Origin: Labia minor
Taxonomy: Eukaryota; Arthropoda; Insecta; Dermaptera; Spongiphoridae
Assembly: GCA_963082975.1 (NCBI GenBank)
Contig: OY720344.1
Coordinates: 92,820,538 to 92,884,537, forward strand
Length of the DNA: 64,000 bases
Direction of reading: 5' to 3'
The notes below the pieces were generated by a model, which was given only the letters and a program-made list of their open reading frames with translations, was not told the DNA's origin and made no database searches. The translations under genes and the position numbers were made by a program. Each line of letters starts with the position of its first letter. Positions within the stretch are counted from its first letter, which is position 1. Positions 1-11,925 of the stretch are shown here, piece by piece.

Positions 1-487
1 TCCCCTTTCCTATCAGAGATTAATTGTCCCATTTCCAATTCAGTCGAGGGTTCTTTATCAGTTGCTATTGGTTGGGGAGGGGGTAGAGAATGACTGTCTC
101 GAGTGATATGGACTGTAGTTTTGGCCTTGTACTGTCTGGTATCGGATTTTTATTAGGATATATAGACATCCTCACGTACATAAAAAAACAACAAATTATA
201 TATATACATTTAATATAAATAATAATATTTGTTAAAAATATAGAAATGGACTAATATATATTTTTTTTAATTATAATTTAAATTGCAAAATATTGAATAG
301 ATAAATCATCTGCTGATTTCAAAGTTACAAACCGTATATTCAACAAGCATATACATAACTCAACTAATAGATCAGATCTGCTCACTCTGTGATTTATATT
401 ATTTTACTAATTCTCTAGAAACACTTAATTGCTTTATTTAATTAATATAAATTAATTTTAATTAACTATATCCAAAATTTTAACATA
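1..487. other. intergenic, no gene seen
   Basis: The first ~160 bases are less A+T-rich than the rest, then the sequence becomes A+T-rich and simple. I see no open frame, splice pattern or repeat match to other parts of the window. Confidence 0.6.
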
Positions 488-1085
488 TAAAACGAAGAAT
501 TTGAAAAGGTAGACAAATTTAAATACTTAGGTTCTGTAATCTCAAAGGATAATAATATTTGAGAAGAATTTAAATTGAGGTTGCAATCTGGTAACACCTG
601 TTATCATGTAGTAAAGGGGCTTATCTCGTCAAAATTATTATCAAAGGGAATCAAAATTAAAATATATATAACAATTATTTTATTGGTTGTATTATACGGG
701 TGTGAGACGTTGTGTATGACCTAGGTAGACGAGAATAGATTAAGATAATATAAAAATAAGTTTCTTCTAGGCATTTATGGGTCAGAAAAAGATGAGGTCA
801 CCGTGGAATGGCGGAAACTGCATAATGAGGAATTGTATGAGCTCTATGCATATCGAGACATAGTTATTGTATCAAAAGCGAGAAGTTTGTGATGGGTAGT
901 ACACGTGGCAAGAATGGGAGAAGAAAGAAACCGATTAGAACCGATTAGGAGACATTGAAAGGCCATAAGATAGATGTAAGAAAATAAGATTTGGATGGGT
1001 GTAGCTCAGGATAGGGGTACTTGGAGAAATGTTGTTGCTGCGGCCAATAACATTTGAGTTCGATAGAGGCGCAGACATAGATTAA
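488..1085 (+). mobile_element. non-LTR retrotransposon (LINE) reverse-transcriptase 3' relic
   Basis: Conceptual translation gives pieces typical of the C-terminal end of LINE reverse transcriptases: VDKFKYLGSVISKDNNI near 510-560, YGCET near 697, VDENRLR near 725, then WRKLHNEELYELYAYRDI near 810-860 and a VARMGEERNRL stretch near 905-940, corresponding to the usual 'RLRWAGHVARM' block and basic tail. The pieces are spread over more than one frame and contain several stops (for example after DNNI), so this is a dead 5'-truncated copy. The clade cannot be fixed from so little sequence. It is the only sizeable LINE coding fragment in the window. Confidence 0.8.
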
Positions 1086-3932
1086 ATTAAATTAAAAATA
1101 ATTTAATATATCATATATTAAATTAAAAAATATTTAAAATTAGTAAATAACATTGCAACATTTAAGTTAATTGCTTCTAAAAATTAAACATAATAATATA
1201 AATAAAATTCCCTTTCCCCAAGATGATAAAAAAACACTCAAAAGAGTTGATTATTTTTAAAATGTTATACTATGTAGCAGTTTTACTTCTCATGCTTAAA
1301 GATACAAGTCATTGTCCCATTGTGTTGCGAATTGCTTTTTTGCAGACCAGGGATTTTTTTATTAGTCCTCCACATAAAGTGATAAATGATCTATCGGAAG
1401 ATAATTTCATGACAGCTAATTCAGTCAAAAGTTTATATAAATAAGTCAAGGATTTTTGGAATTATCCTGTACTTGGATTTCATTAAGATTTATTTGACAT
1501 TAATTAAGAATACGAAGATTAATTGAATTGATCATTTAGAAGTAATTTATGTAACAATTCAAACTAAGAAACAAAAAATTTAAATGTAACGCACCTTCCC
1601 AACCGGTTGAGTGCTCGAAAACAACACCACCCCTGCGTTTACTATATTCCAGCAAAATTGAAATATATATATATTGTAATATATAAATATAAAAATGCTT
1701 TTTTTTGTATACATGTATTATGATACGGAAATATAGAAAGTTATTTGTTTGAGCACATGGCACAGTATATAAAATATAACTTTCTAGAATAATTGTTTTA
1801 AAAAAAACGCAGGGAAATACCCAGATGATATACCTCTTCGTTACCCCAAGAGGGAGAGAGGGGTGGACAATTTTGACAAGTGGCATAGGAGGGGATGATT
1901 GGCTTCGACATTTTTTTAGTCAGTCTTGATCAAGAATTGAGGAAGGAGACACGAACATTTTCCCTGGCTGGAAGGATATCATACACAACCCCTTTTTGAG
2001 AAAGGTTGCTTGCCCACTCGATGTTCCAAATAAAATCCGCCGGATGACACTCAAGACTCAAGTCTCCAGTGAATTCTCAATTCCTTAACTACACAATATA
2101 CCAACTGTGGTCGACCATTGGTAAATAATAATAATTTGCAATTGCGTAATATAAATTAAATTTCTTTTAATTTATATTTATATTTCTAAAACCAGTCAAT
2201 TTCATATAATCACTTCTTATCTATATTTTGTAATATTAATTCTTCTATAGTTTATTAAATAAATAATTTTAGTTATAATTTTATATAAGCATTTTAATTA
2301 AACCTATTCAATTTTATCATTTCCCATATCAACCTTCGCGGATTCAATAACCCTTTATTATTCTAAATTCAATCCAGAGTGCTACCAATTAATTAAACTT
2401 ATTTTTAACCCATTTATTATTATAAAATACCTTACTCTTTCCTCCCATATACGACAATATATATATAATTTCAACGCAAGTGACTTTTATCTTCAATCAT
2501 TTCAAGGTACATACATAGAGGGTTTTATTACGATATATAAACATCAACATTGATTGAAAAAGTAGTTAGGAGACTGACTCCTACTCCATTATACATTTAC
2601 TAATCAGCCAATATCATCATAAAACCACTTTCTAATATTTAGTATATTATATAATCTATAAAAGTCAATCCTTTTGTATGTGGATGAAAAGAAAGTTTAA
2701 GTTTGACGTATTAGTCAAAAATTGAAGTTATAATTGAATAATCATATTTTTTGAATGATCGATTTATTTTCCATCAAAAGGCGATGTCAATCTTTTTATT
2801 TTCTTTCTTTCTCTGATTTTTTTCTTTATTTTTGTCTAACAGTGAGATTAAATTATAAAATTAATGAGGTTTTCTATTTATCTTGATTTTGACTGGCTAG
2901 AATGTCTAGTATGTCCTTGAATGAAAGTAGCCAAGAGAGAGGATAATGTAAGTTGAATATTCGACTCACTGTTATTATATTACCTATATATTTCTTACTA
3001 GAGTAATATATTACTTATCTTCTTACTAGATTATACATGTATATTATATTTAAAAAAAAAAAAAAAATAATTTCAATTTTATATAGAACAAAAATTCATA
3101 ACATATATTATGAGAATTTTTTTGAGGATTATATAGAACTCTCCCCTCTCCATAAATATATACAATATATACATATTTATAGTATATATTATTTGTTATT
3201 CTGTTATTATAGACTTCAACTGACGGTAAAGTAACCAAAGAAAAAAATGGACTTGAAAAAGTAAGACTAATTTGTCATAATTCTTGTAAAAATAAAAATA
3301 TTTATTATTATTATTTATGAAAATGGCACTTTAGACCCTTATTAAACATAAATTTATCAGCAAAAGTTTTTAGCGGCATTTTATTATATTTGACATTTTT
3401 AAAAATTACACAATTATAATTAGTAAATGTAAATGTGATTTGATATTTTATTTCAATAATTTATTTTGGATCTTGCATGCAAAGAGAGTGGAAAATACAA
3501 TTATTTTTTATGTACAATATGTACCTAAACAAATTTTAATAATCAATTATATTTTATTGGGATATAAATTAACTTTAAAAGAGATCAGAAATTAATCTCT
3601 CTCTCTCTTTGTCTCTTTCTGTTGTTGTTTTAAACTCGAGTACCAAATGCATCATTCATATTAATCAAAACATTGCATTCGTATAGGAATGCATGTGTGT
3701 TGATGAGTGGCGACCGTATGAAAGGATCATTTTTGTTCCCAACATCAATCAACTTTTGATAACGGTTCTCCAAATAATATCCAACAAATATTAATGGATG
3801 AATTCAATTAATTTCTATGTTATCTTATTTTTTTTATTTTAATATTAAATAAGATTTTAATTCAATAGCACTGATTAAAATCGATTTTTCTTGTTGAAAC
3901 TAAAACATTCCATATCAAATATAAATATATAG
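1086..3932. other. A+T-rich intergenic, with one unexplained less A+T-rich island
   Basis: Mostly A+T-rich simple sequence. The segment at about 1800-2120 is clearly less A+T-rich and contains a stretch that could be an exon or conserved non-coding DNA, but no frame is open across it on either strand and I recognise no peptide. A CT-rich microsatellite lies near 3597-3616. The open frames at 1223-1444 and 1536-1886 look like chance: low-complexity residues and no family motif. Confidence 0.5.
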
Positions 3933-4012
3933 TACCGGGACCCCGAGCCTCGGCTCGGTACTTAAGTTAAAAAAAATGATTCATTATTATTGGGTTTGGC
4001 TGGTAATATTAA
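3933..4012 (-). repeat. family C 3' end, copy 1 (CCGAGC hairpin)
   Basis: On the minus strand this ends in CCGAGC-CGAG-GCTCGG followed by GGTCCCGGTA. The same ~65 bp, with the adjoining A-run and a TTCATTATTATTG block, recurs at 5448. It is the hairpin-bearing terminus of family C; the rest of the element is absent or replaced by the next copy. Confidence 0.65.
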
Positions 4013-4178
4013 TACCTGGGACACCGAGCTGTCGCTCGACCCTTTAAAAAATATTAATCTACAATTAATTATTTATTACAATTATTAAATGTTGCATCAT
4101 TGCATCAATCTGATTAAAATGAATTGAACTGGGGTCCTCAATAATACAAACAAACAATTTTAGCTAGCATAATAAGAT
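4013..4178 (-). repeat. family C, copy 2
   Basis: Begins (minus-strand 3' end) with the ACCTGGGACACCGAGC block also found at 4912 and, inverted, near 12384. The next ~90 bp resemble the copy at 4912. The hairpin stem CGAGC/GCTCG has a four-base loop. The right end is the 24-bp sequence beginning CAATTTTAGCTAGCATAAT, which recurs exactly at 6373-6396 and may be the 5' terminus of the family. Confidence 0.6.
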
Positions 4179-4702
4179 TAATCCAAGTAATATCGTCTAT
4201 TTCTATTCGACACTATTTTCAGTTATGAAATGAACAGTCAGTAGAGAGTAAAAAAATTGTAATTGAAGACCGTTGTTTTTAAAAATAATTAAATTATTTT
4301 ATAGATTATAAAATAAAAATTATTGTATTAACATTAAAAATATTGAAATAAAAAAATAATAGTTTGATTTAATAAACTAAAATATTATAAACATTTTTAA
4401 TGTGAATTTCTCAGGGAGGTAGGGAGCCCAATTCATTTAACCATCCATGTTGTATAAGGAATCTTAATTTCTTAACACTCCGTTTTTTCAAATTTAAAAT
4501 AGAGGGAGAGAAAGAGTTTCAATTATATTCGAATAGTCTATATATTCTATATATGAGTATTTTTTTTTTCTGAATTTAATACCAAGTTGATTTTCAAAAT
4601 TTTCTATTCTTTATGCATATGATTGATTACATGTGTTAAAATTTAAACAAATTCAAATATTCTAATTTATAAATTTATATAAAATTTAATATTATTTTTT
4701 CG
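4179..4702. other. A+T-rich spacer
   Basis: No gene, repeat or motif recognised. Confidence 0.5.
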
Positions 4703-4812
4703 AGACTAATGGCAAATACCGGTGGCCCTAGTCAGAGCAAGAGAAGACTCCTTTTGGTAGCGGCCCAGTCGATGATGTTATATGGATCGGAGATTTGGGC
4801 TTTACAACTATA
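4703..4812 (+). mobile_element. LINE reverse-transcriptase fragment (R1/I-type C-terminal block)
   Basis: Starting at 4706 one frame reads LMANTGGPSQSKRRLLLVAA followed by QSMMLYGSEIWAL. This matches the well-known LINE block 'RLMPNxxGPxxxxRRLLxxVVxSxLLYGAxIWA' that lies just after the reverse-transcriptase fingers/palm in R1-, I- and Jockey-like elements. About 35 residues survive without a stop. It is isolated among family C repeats, a lone scrap of an older insertion. Confidence 0.75.
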
Positions 4813-4911
4813 TTTTAAGTGAAAAAATGATTTCTTGGTTATATAAAAATTAAAATATGATTCTTTATATCTTTATTATACAGAAAAGTAGGCGTGTTAA
4901 TATAAAATATA

Positions 4912-5092
4912 TACCTGGGACACCGAACTATCACTCGACCCTTTAACCAATTTATACAATTTATTTTTATATACTTTAAAAATTTTACAATTTTTTAATT
5001 ATTTATTATAATTGTTAAATGGGATTTCTAAAAATGACCCATTAAAAATTTGTTTCCTAAAATGTTTCAAATTAATTAAAATAAATTGTATA
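4912..5092 (-). repeat. family C, copy 3
   Basis: Matches the inverted copy at 12206-12384 over its whole length: ACCTGGGACACCGA terminus, hairpin, then a shared A+T-rich body (TTTATACAATTTATT; AAATTTTACAATTTTTTAAT; TTATTATAATTGTTAAATGG). Together the two define about 180 bp of the 3' part of the family. Confidence 0.7.
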
Positions 5093-5447
5093 AATGTTCA
5101 TTTATAAAATCTATATATCTGTGAGTTTGTTTTTCGATTTTTTAAATTTTGATTTTGGATTCGATTAGAGCTTAAAATGTGTAAATGTAAAGTGGTCTTG
5201 GTTTTTTTAAAATTCGTTTGGGAACATGGTCAAATCGGCAGTCAAAGTTGAAAATTCCCCATATATTATAACTACTGTAATTAGTATTATTATAATGTAA
5301 AATTATAAAGAAAAAATGTTTAGACATTATTATAGACATTTTCATTCTGTAAATTAAATAATTTTATTTCATTTAAATAAATATCTATTTTTAAATATTT
5401 TTTTCTCTCTACATTATTTATCTAATTCTCACAATATATTAAGATCA
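5093..5447. other. A+T-rich spacer
   Basis: Possibly a continuation of the family C body, but there is no second copy to confirm it. No gene seen. Confidence 0.4.
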
Positions 5448-5554
5448 TACCGGGACCCCGAGCCTCGGCTCTGTAATTAAGTTAAAAAAAAAAAATTCAT
5501 TATTATTGATAAATATATATCGTAATTTATAATTATAAAATATTATTAAAATAT

Positions 5555-5686
5555 ATATTTTTAATTTTATTTCGAAATTAAATAAAAAATTTTAAAATAT
5601 TTTAAATATAAAAAAAATATATATTTTTAATTTTATTTCGAAATTAAATAAAAAATTTTAAAATATTTTAAATATAAAAAAAATAT
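5555..5686. repeat. 66-bp tandem duplication
   Basis: Two units of 66 bp (5555-5620 and 5621-5686) are identical or nearly so. Both contain TTTTATTTCGAAATTAAAT. Other family D copies have one unit, so this is a recent local duplication within the element. Confidence 0.85.
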
Positions 5687-5913
5687 TAATACAATATTCT
5701 TTAAAAAAAGGCGGGAGTCAAATTTCAATATAAATGTCATTTGTGATGTCATCAATATATAAATTAATAATAAATAATATTAATAAATATTAAATTTAAT
5801 AAAAGAACAATGAATAAATAAATATAAAATAGTAATTTATTAAAATGTAAACAATAGATAAAAAGAAAAAAAATAACAAATTCATTATTTTCATTTTCAT
5901 TTTTAAATAACGA

Positions 5914-5985
5914 TTCACCCGGCGAGTTTCGAACCGACGAAATCCACTCGTTAAAACATCTCTCTAGCCACTGTACTATATATGT
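5914..5985 (-). repeat. tRNA-like / SINE-head segment with A and B boxes
   Basis: On the minus strand an A-box-like AGTGGCTAGAGAG (5960-5972) is followed after ~25 bases by GGTTCGAAACTCG (5923-5935), a good match to the Pol III B box and TPsiC arm. The region is less A+T-rich than its surroundings. No clean cloverleaf or CCA-side acceptor stem pairing is evident, so I call a tRNA-derived SINE head or tRNA pseudogene rather than a tRNA gene. It differs from the SINE family at 18, 28 and 35 kb. Confidence 0.5.
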
Positions 5986-6396
5986 TTAGATAAAAAATTG
6001 TCATTTTTTTACTGTCTTAGCAGGCAGATTTGATGTTTTTTATTTTATTTTTTTTTTTTTTGAGAGAGATTAATAAATATCTATATATATTTTATTAAAA
6101 ATAAATATTTTTAATTTTATTTCGAAATTAAATAATAAATTTTAAAATATTTTAAATAAAAAAAAATATTAATACAAATAAAAATGGAGGCCAATTTTGA
6201 CGTTTTCCATATATAATTTTCAATTAAGAAATTAATAATGAAGCTGAATGTTTCAAGAGATATCATCAATAAAACTTAATTTTTCTTTATAAATACTATA
6301 TCTAGTGTGAATTTGAAAAAAATCGTTAGAGCGGTTTTTGAGAACCAATATATATAGATAGATAGATATATACAATTTTAGCTAGCATAATAAGAT

Positions 6397-8517
6397 AAGA
6401 TATATTTATATATATATATTATTTTTATAATATATTAATAATGTCTATATAAATTTAACGGTTCAATAAATACACAAATGTAAATTTACAACCAAACACC
6501 AATTCAATATCCAATAATTTCATCTCCCTACCCAAGAATATTATATTTTCAACAATTTCAATTTCATTATAATTATTATTATAGCGATGAAAGATAATAA
6601 TTAATTTGAATAAATATTCATACAGAAAAAAAGTAATTATCATTTTAATTAATATCTTTATTTATTTAGTTAACTTCCAATATTAACTAGACAAATTTAT
6701 ATCATAATATTGGGTATAATAAATGATAAAATACCACTAAATAAATTTTTTTTAATTTCGTCATTCTGCATATAAATTATATATGTATATCGTTTCCATA
6801 TTTTTTTTCTTCTATGTTTTCTCATGTCATCTTTTCATAAAAAAAATGAAAATATTTCTTCCTGTGGGGTAATGCTTGTTATTAATTTATTTGAAATTAA
6901 ATTCATTTATTATTCATTTATTTATTTATTTTTTTGTTTTTAAATTTAAGATTTAGAATAATTTCATATTAACTTTTTTTTTATATTGTCCAATATTGAT
7001 TATTTTAAATCAGAATAAATAAAAAAAACAAATTATAATAAATAAAAAAAATCTCGAAATAATCAGTGGATAAAAAATCACCAATTAATTAAAATGTAAA
7101 ACTTATACAAAACATGTAAATTGTATACTTCTCTTTTATACAATAAATTTTATTAAAAAACAAAGTAAAATTCAAAAAAAACTATTTTATATAATAATTA
7201 GTAGTTAGTTTCAGTGAATGTCTAATGAAAATGAGAATCGAAACAAGGGGAACATGAAACATAAAGTTATGTGAAAATTACAAAATTGCAATTCGGTTAT
7301 TTCTGCATGCACAATTTACAATATTTGATTCGACAAAAATTAAATAAGAATTTTGCATATCATTTGTTTGTTGATTAATCTATTTTATTAATCAGTTGTT
7401 AATGATACAATCCGCTAATATACCTTAAGGGATATAGTTTTTTTTTTGAGGTCATTCGCTTTTTTTAGTGGATGTCCGAATGTGTGTCTGTTCATGTTTG
7501 AATGTGTCGTCGTTTGCACATCATAACTTGAGAGCGAATTTCCTAAATCAACATTTCCCCCCCGAGGCGACTCGTACGAGTGATTAATCTATGGAATGCA
7601 CTCTTTCTAACGGTCTTATGGCGCCTTTAGGGGTCTTTGCATCCGTCAAACTCACAACTAAGAAGATACTTCACTTTTACTTCTTGCAAAAAAAGAAATA
7701 AGAATAAACAAAACACAAAAAACAACGATTAAATTCATAAGGTAGGTTAAGGAAAAAAAAGCAATGCTTCTGGCATTAGAGAAACGAGAATTTCTAATTA
7801 TATTTATTTTTCTCATCATTTCACCATTTATCACTTTTTAATATATATTTAATTGGTCTAACAGTATAAGTATATTGATGTAATGAGAATGAGTGAGTGA
7901 GAGGAAGAATGATGGGCATATATTAATTAAGGAGTTGATAAATTAATTAAAAGTTTTATGAAAACTGATCAATCAATTGTTTCTTCTGTTTAAAAAGATT
8001 AAAAGATTATGTTATTTTGTTTTATTTTAAATTATGAGAAAAAAAATTATCGTTATATAATAATTTTATTGTATATTCTTGTAGGAATTTTAAAAGAATT
8101 ATAATTTTTTTTAATATGCTATTATAAATATATGAATAAATAGAGATAAAATCATGGTGTTAACTAAATTTATAAATATTAAATAAATATTTTATTTGTT
8201 TTTTATTGTTATTTGATTATTTTAATTTATTAAATTCCCTTTCTATTAATTAAATTAATTTTTTTTCTATTTAGTTCGTTCAGATTCAATTTTTAAGAAA
8301 AGTACAATTTTATTGAGAAATAATTAAAATTGATGTAAACAAAAGTGAAAGATATTATCTATGAAGTAGATACGGTTGCATACATATAAGGCTGATTATT
8401 TTTAAAGAATATATTTATTTCTGCTCTCCGTAGAACTTAAATAAAATTTATAAATATTTCCCGAGTAATTTTATAATTATAAAATGTTAATAATTTTAAT
8501 ATAATATTAATATAAGT
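6397..8517. other. A+T-rich intergenic with one odd island
   Basis: Mostly low-complexity. The stretch 7440-7700 is richer in G+C, with GTGTCGTCGTTTGCACATCA and GGCGACTCGTACGAGTGA, and looks like a single copy of an unknown dispersed repeat or a conserved non-coding element. Neither strand is open across it. Confidence 0.45.
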
Positions 8518-8943
8518 TAATAGTTTCCAACCTTTCTGTATCGGCGCCCCCCTTTTTTTAAAAAAATTTCTTGTGCCCCCCCCTTAAGTTTTGTAATAAT
8601 CTAATTTCCTTTTTCAATAGTTTGAATAATGCCAGTATACCAAATTTCATTATTCTAGCTCAAACCGTTTTTGCGTAATCTTGTCTACATACACACACAC
8701 ACACACAGATATTTTTCTCAACCTTAGTGAAAATGACTCAGGGACCTTCAAAACGTATAAAAACATCAAAATCTCGATATCGAAAATTTTCATGATCGCA
8801 ATACTAATACTGGCGAGATAGTATAAAATTGAAAAATAAAATGGAAAATCTTCAAAAGTAAAGTTTGCGGGCACTTGAAATTGGATCTAATACCTTTGCG
8901 CCCCTCAGGGGGGGGGGCGCACCCCACAGGTTGGAAAACACTG
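8518..8943. mobile_element. hAT-like non-autonomous element with 8-bp target duplication
   Basis: The right end, read inward, is CAGTGTTTTCCAACCTGTGG followed by a GTGCGCCCCCC block. This is the common hAT-type terminus, and the left end TAATAGTTTCCAACC is its decayed partner. Flanking octamers ATATAAGT (8510-8517) and ATATAAAT (8944-8951) match at 7 of 8, the target size expected of hAT. Both subterminal regions hold C/G runs. No transposase is present. The centre is occupied by a piece of family B (8621-8823). Confidence 0.75.
8621..8823 (+). repeat. family B, copy 1 (3' part only), nested in hAT element
   Basis: Matches the last ~200 bp of the family B copies at 15, 23.7, 28 and 33.6 kb: ACCAAATTTCATTATTCTAG, GTTTTTGCGTAATCTTG, an (AC)n tract at 8691-8706, CTCAACCTTAGTGAAAATGA, and the terminal GGCGAGATAGTA. 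It is truncated on the 5' side, at the point where hAT-type sequence resumes. Confidence 0.85.
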
Positions 8944-10879
8944 ATATAAATACTCTTATCAATTTCCTCTACAATTTAATTTACTACTTTACCCTTACCA
9001 TTTAAAATAATATATATTCTATATATTTTTTGTTGAAAATTTACACAAATAAATTATATTAAAAATAATAACATTTGTTTATATACACTAATAGATTAAA
9101 TAGTTATTTAAATTTCTTAGGAACATAAATATTTTCTACTCATTTACATGTGTTGTTAGATATCTGTTTTATCGAATAACATGAAATCAATAAAGAAATA
9201 AAAATTGGACTCACCAGTTGTTTAACCCGGCGTTTCAATAAACAAAGCCTCGTTGGCATTTAACCTGAAGTCATCTATCCAGCATTCCACCCCAGGAATG
9301 CAATAGTCCAATGACAAGTAGGAAGGCCCAGAAAAATCCAGCCTTGAACACGAGAATCTGTCAAAAATTTGAGATTTTTCAAGAATTAATTTCAATTCTG
9401 AATTTGTATAAATTATAAATACTGTTAAGTCGATTTTAAGAAATAATTGGCATTCCTATACAAAAATGTTACATATACATTCTTAATTAAAATTAATTAA
9501 AGAAAGAGAAAGAAAAAGACGTAGATAGTATTATTTAAACAAAAATGCTGAAATTTAAGATTGCAGTGGTTGGTGTGGGGTTATGATGGAGGCCCGTTAG
9601 GGATGTAACAAAACCCATGAAATTATATATATATATATATATTTTTTTAATTCTTAAAGTGGTATATATTTTTAACATTTCAAATTAATAGAATCTATTA
9701 AAAGATCATTATATAAATTTATTTTTTTTGACTATCGTCCAAACATTGAATTTCATTAGAAAAAATTCTTCTATTTTATTTATCCATTTCGAATTAATTT
9801 ATTATTTTATTTAAATCATTCAAATTCAAAATGACTTTCTTCTCAATTAATTTAAAGTCTAATTCATACACAACTCCCCCCCACCTTCCAACTACTCTCT
9901 CATTCCATTCATCAATTCACTACCATTCCATTTATTCAACATTAATTTAAAAGAGCAATATATATTTTTTTCTTTTAAGATAAAGTAAATAACATTTTGT
10001 CGTTACTTATTTGATTAGGACGCGTCAAAAATTTTAACTAATTTTCATCCAACTGGAGAGTTAGTTAATGTATTTTGTAAGTCAAAATAGAACCTTTTTG
10101 TTTTAAAGTCATTCGCATTTACGCAAGTTACGCAATATTTGTTAATCAAGAAAATGAATTTGATCATCTCATCTCACTAAATCATTGTTTCAAAAACTAT
10201 GAGAAGTTAGTTATGCAATTTTTAGAATAATTTTTTTTGAATATCTTTTTTTTAAACATTATAAATTAAATGTTATTTGTAAAATGAATAAAAAAAAATA
10301 ATGATTTATTAATTTGCTCATATTTTGATTTAATAAAACATTTACCATTCTGACAATATAAATCAATCAAAACTTTAGATCTTATAATTATTATTTATTC
10401 TTTTCAAATGAATATTGATCAATATCAATTAGAATGGTGAAATAACATTTTAAAAATATTTTAAAGAATAGATTAAGTCTAAACATATTTATTTTTAAAT
10501 TAAGTTAAGATTGAATATTATAGAGACGTATATAATAATAATAATGAGAGAATATGGAAAGATGTTTGTTTATAACAACCAACATGTGGGTAGAAAATAG
10601 TCATGTTAGGATGACAATATAAAGAAGCTTGGATGTAAATGACAGGATAAGAACAGTTGTAGAAATGTATTTGTATTTTGACGTTCAATATTGTCATATT
10701 ACTCCTAAATTAATTTTGTTTTGCTGAAAAGATTTTGAATACATAATAATTATAATAAATAATATTCTTAGTGATGGGGAGAAAATAAATCTTATTTTAT
10801 TATATTAGAAAAAATTATATATATATATCTTTGTATATTTTTGAGATATTAAACCGCCTTAAAGATTTTATTGAAAAGT
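8944..10879. other. A+T-rich intergenic
   Basis: Apart from the candidate exon at 9215-9357, only A+T-rich and simple sequence, including a TA run near 9625-9641. No gene or repeat recognised. Confidence 0.5.
9215..9357 (-). other. candidate exon (UTR or terminal), minus strand
   Basis: A 143-bp block of balanced base composition is bounded on the minus strand by an acceptor (TTTTTGACAG then ATTCTCG) and a strong donor (CAACTG then GTGAGTCC). None of the three frames stays open through it. One reads LDYCIPGVECWIDDFRLNAN and stops nine bases before the donor; another begins FKAGFFWAFLLVIGLLHSWG, a membrane-like stretch, and then stops. It could therefore be a UTR exon, a lncRNA exon or a decayed coding exon. 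I do not recognise either peptide. The compositional contrast and paired splice sites are what make it worth listing. Confidence 0.25.
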
Positions 10880-11300
10880 CACACCAAAGAAAATATTTAT
10901 AATGAAAAATCGATCTGTATTGGTTTCAGCCTCGTGAAAAATCAACTTTATTTGTATTTTCTTAATTTAAAATAGTAAATTTAAATCACGTCACAAATTA
11001 CGTCATCTATACTGAAATTTTCCTCCCGCCATTCTTTTTTAATTGATAATGTATTAATATTTTTTTTATATTTAAAATATTTTAAAATTTTTTATTTAAT
11101 TTCAAAATACAATTAAAAATATTTATTTTAATAATATTTTAAAATCAAATTACGAATTACAAATTTATCATTCCACCACCCAAAAAAAAAAATATTCATG
11201 AAGTTAACATCATATAAATGAAGGAATTTCAAATAGATTATTGAATAAATTTGATCCAAGAATATTAAATAAATTATATTACATTAATTAAAATGTTTTT
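10880..11300 (+). repeat. family D, copy 1
   Basis: Starts with a diverged form of the 3' half of family A (TGTATTGGTTTCAGCCTCGT, then two CGTCA motifs near 10988-11003). It continues with CCTCCCGCC, the AAATATTTTAAAATTTTTTA block shared with 5555-5690, and then 200 bp that match 24970-25197 inverted almost base for base. It abuts the family A copy at 11301. D looks like an older relative of A rather than an independent family. Confidence 0.65.
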
Positions 11301-11925
11301 TACCGACCGACGATAGAAAGGGAGGTAATGTTTTCACTCCAAATTTCACATGTGGAGATTTTTACATATCTCTACGAATCATGCATTTTCTTAACAGAAA
11401 AAAGTATTTTTAGCATGATGTCTGTTCGTCCGTCCGTCCGTATAGATGTGTACAGCTTGAACGGCTCAACGAATTTTGATGAAATTTGGTATATTTACTT
11501 AATGCATCAGTATGATGAGTTGATCAACTTTTGGTGCAAATCCGGAAACTGGAAGTGGTAGTATTAGCGATCGACGAAAGGAGAAGGGAAGGGTTATTTT
11601 CACACCAACTTTCACATGAGGAGATTTTTTACCATCACCACAAATCATGCACTTTGTATTGGTTTTATCCTCGAGAAAAATCATCTTTATTAGTTTTTTC
11701 TTAATTTAATATTATATGACGTCATCCAGCCCTTAATGACGTCACAACCTGGTCTTACATATATATTATAAATAAAATAAAATTAAAAATATTTATGTTC
11801 TATCCATATCTGTTTTTTATTACATAAATAGATATATTAAAATTATTTGAAATTGTTTCTGTAGCTTGAAATTAATTTACTTCAAACCGTCGGTCGGTTC
11901 GGATCTGGCCACAGGTCAACTTATT
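11301..11925 (+). repeat. family A, copy 1 (HINE-like)
   Basis: Full-length copy, 625 bp. It runs from ACCGACCGACGATAG through a CCGT tetranucleotide tract, GGATTTGCACC region and paired TGACGTCA sites to CGTCGGTCGGTTCGGATCTG and the terminal hairpin region ending GTCAACTTATT. The first 11 bases (ACCGACCGACG) are a perfect inverted repeat of CGTCGGTCGGT near the 3' end. It holds two direct sub-repeats of ~85 bp (about 11305-11390 and 11566-11650). No coding capacity. Confidence 0.85.
11717..11744. promoter_or_regulatory. paired CRE/ATF palindromes in family A copy 1
   Basis: TGACGTCA at 11717-11724 and again at 11737-11744, starts exactly 20 bp apart. TGACGTCA is the full CREB/ATF site. Binding is inferred from sequence only. 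Confidence 0.4.

Larger units (their letters stand above)
5448..6396 (-). repeat. composite family C/D element, copy 4
   Basis: The left end is the family C hairpin terminus (TACCGGGACCCCGAGCCTCG). It is followed by family D sequence (ATTTTTAATTTTATTTCG...AATTAAATAAAAAATTTTAA, then GGCGGGAG and a GATGTCATC block), which matches 10980-11200 and 24970-25197 inverted. A tRNA-like segment lies inside, then a second, diverged D block at about 6095-6190. The right end is the 24-bp sequence also ending copy 2. I infer one minus-strand element of about 950 bp with a 3' hairpin, but it could be several insertions stacked together. Confidence 0.45.

Noticed and set aside
1536-1886. 116-residue minus-strand open frame
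   Set aside because: Low-complexity residues (KKKHFYIYILQYIYI) from A+T-rich DNA; chance.
5914-5985. Functional tRNA gene
   Set aside because: A and B boxes are recognisable but the acceptor and anticodon stems do not pair cleanly, and it is embedded in repeats.
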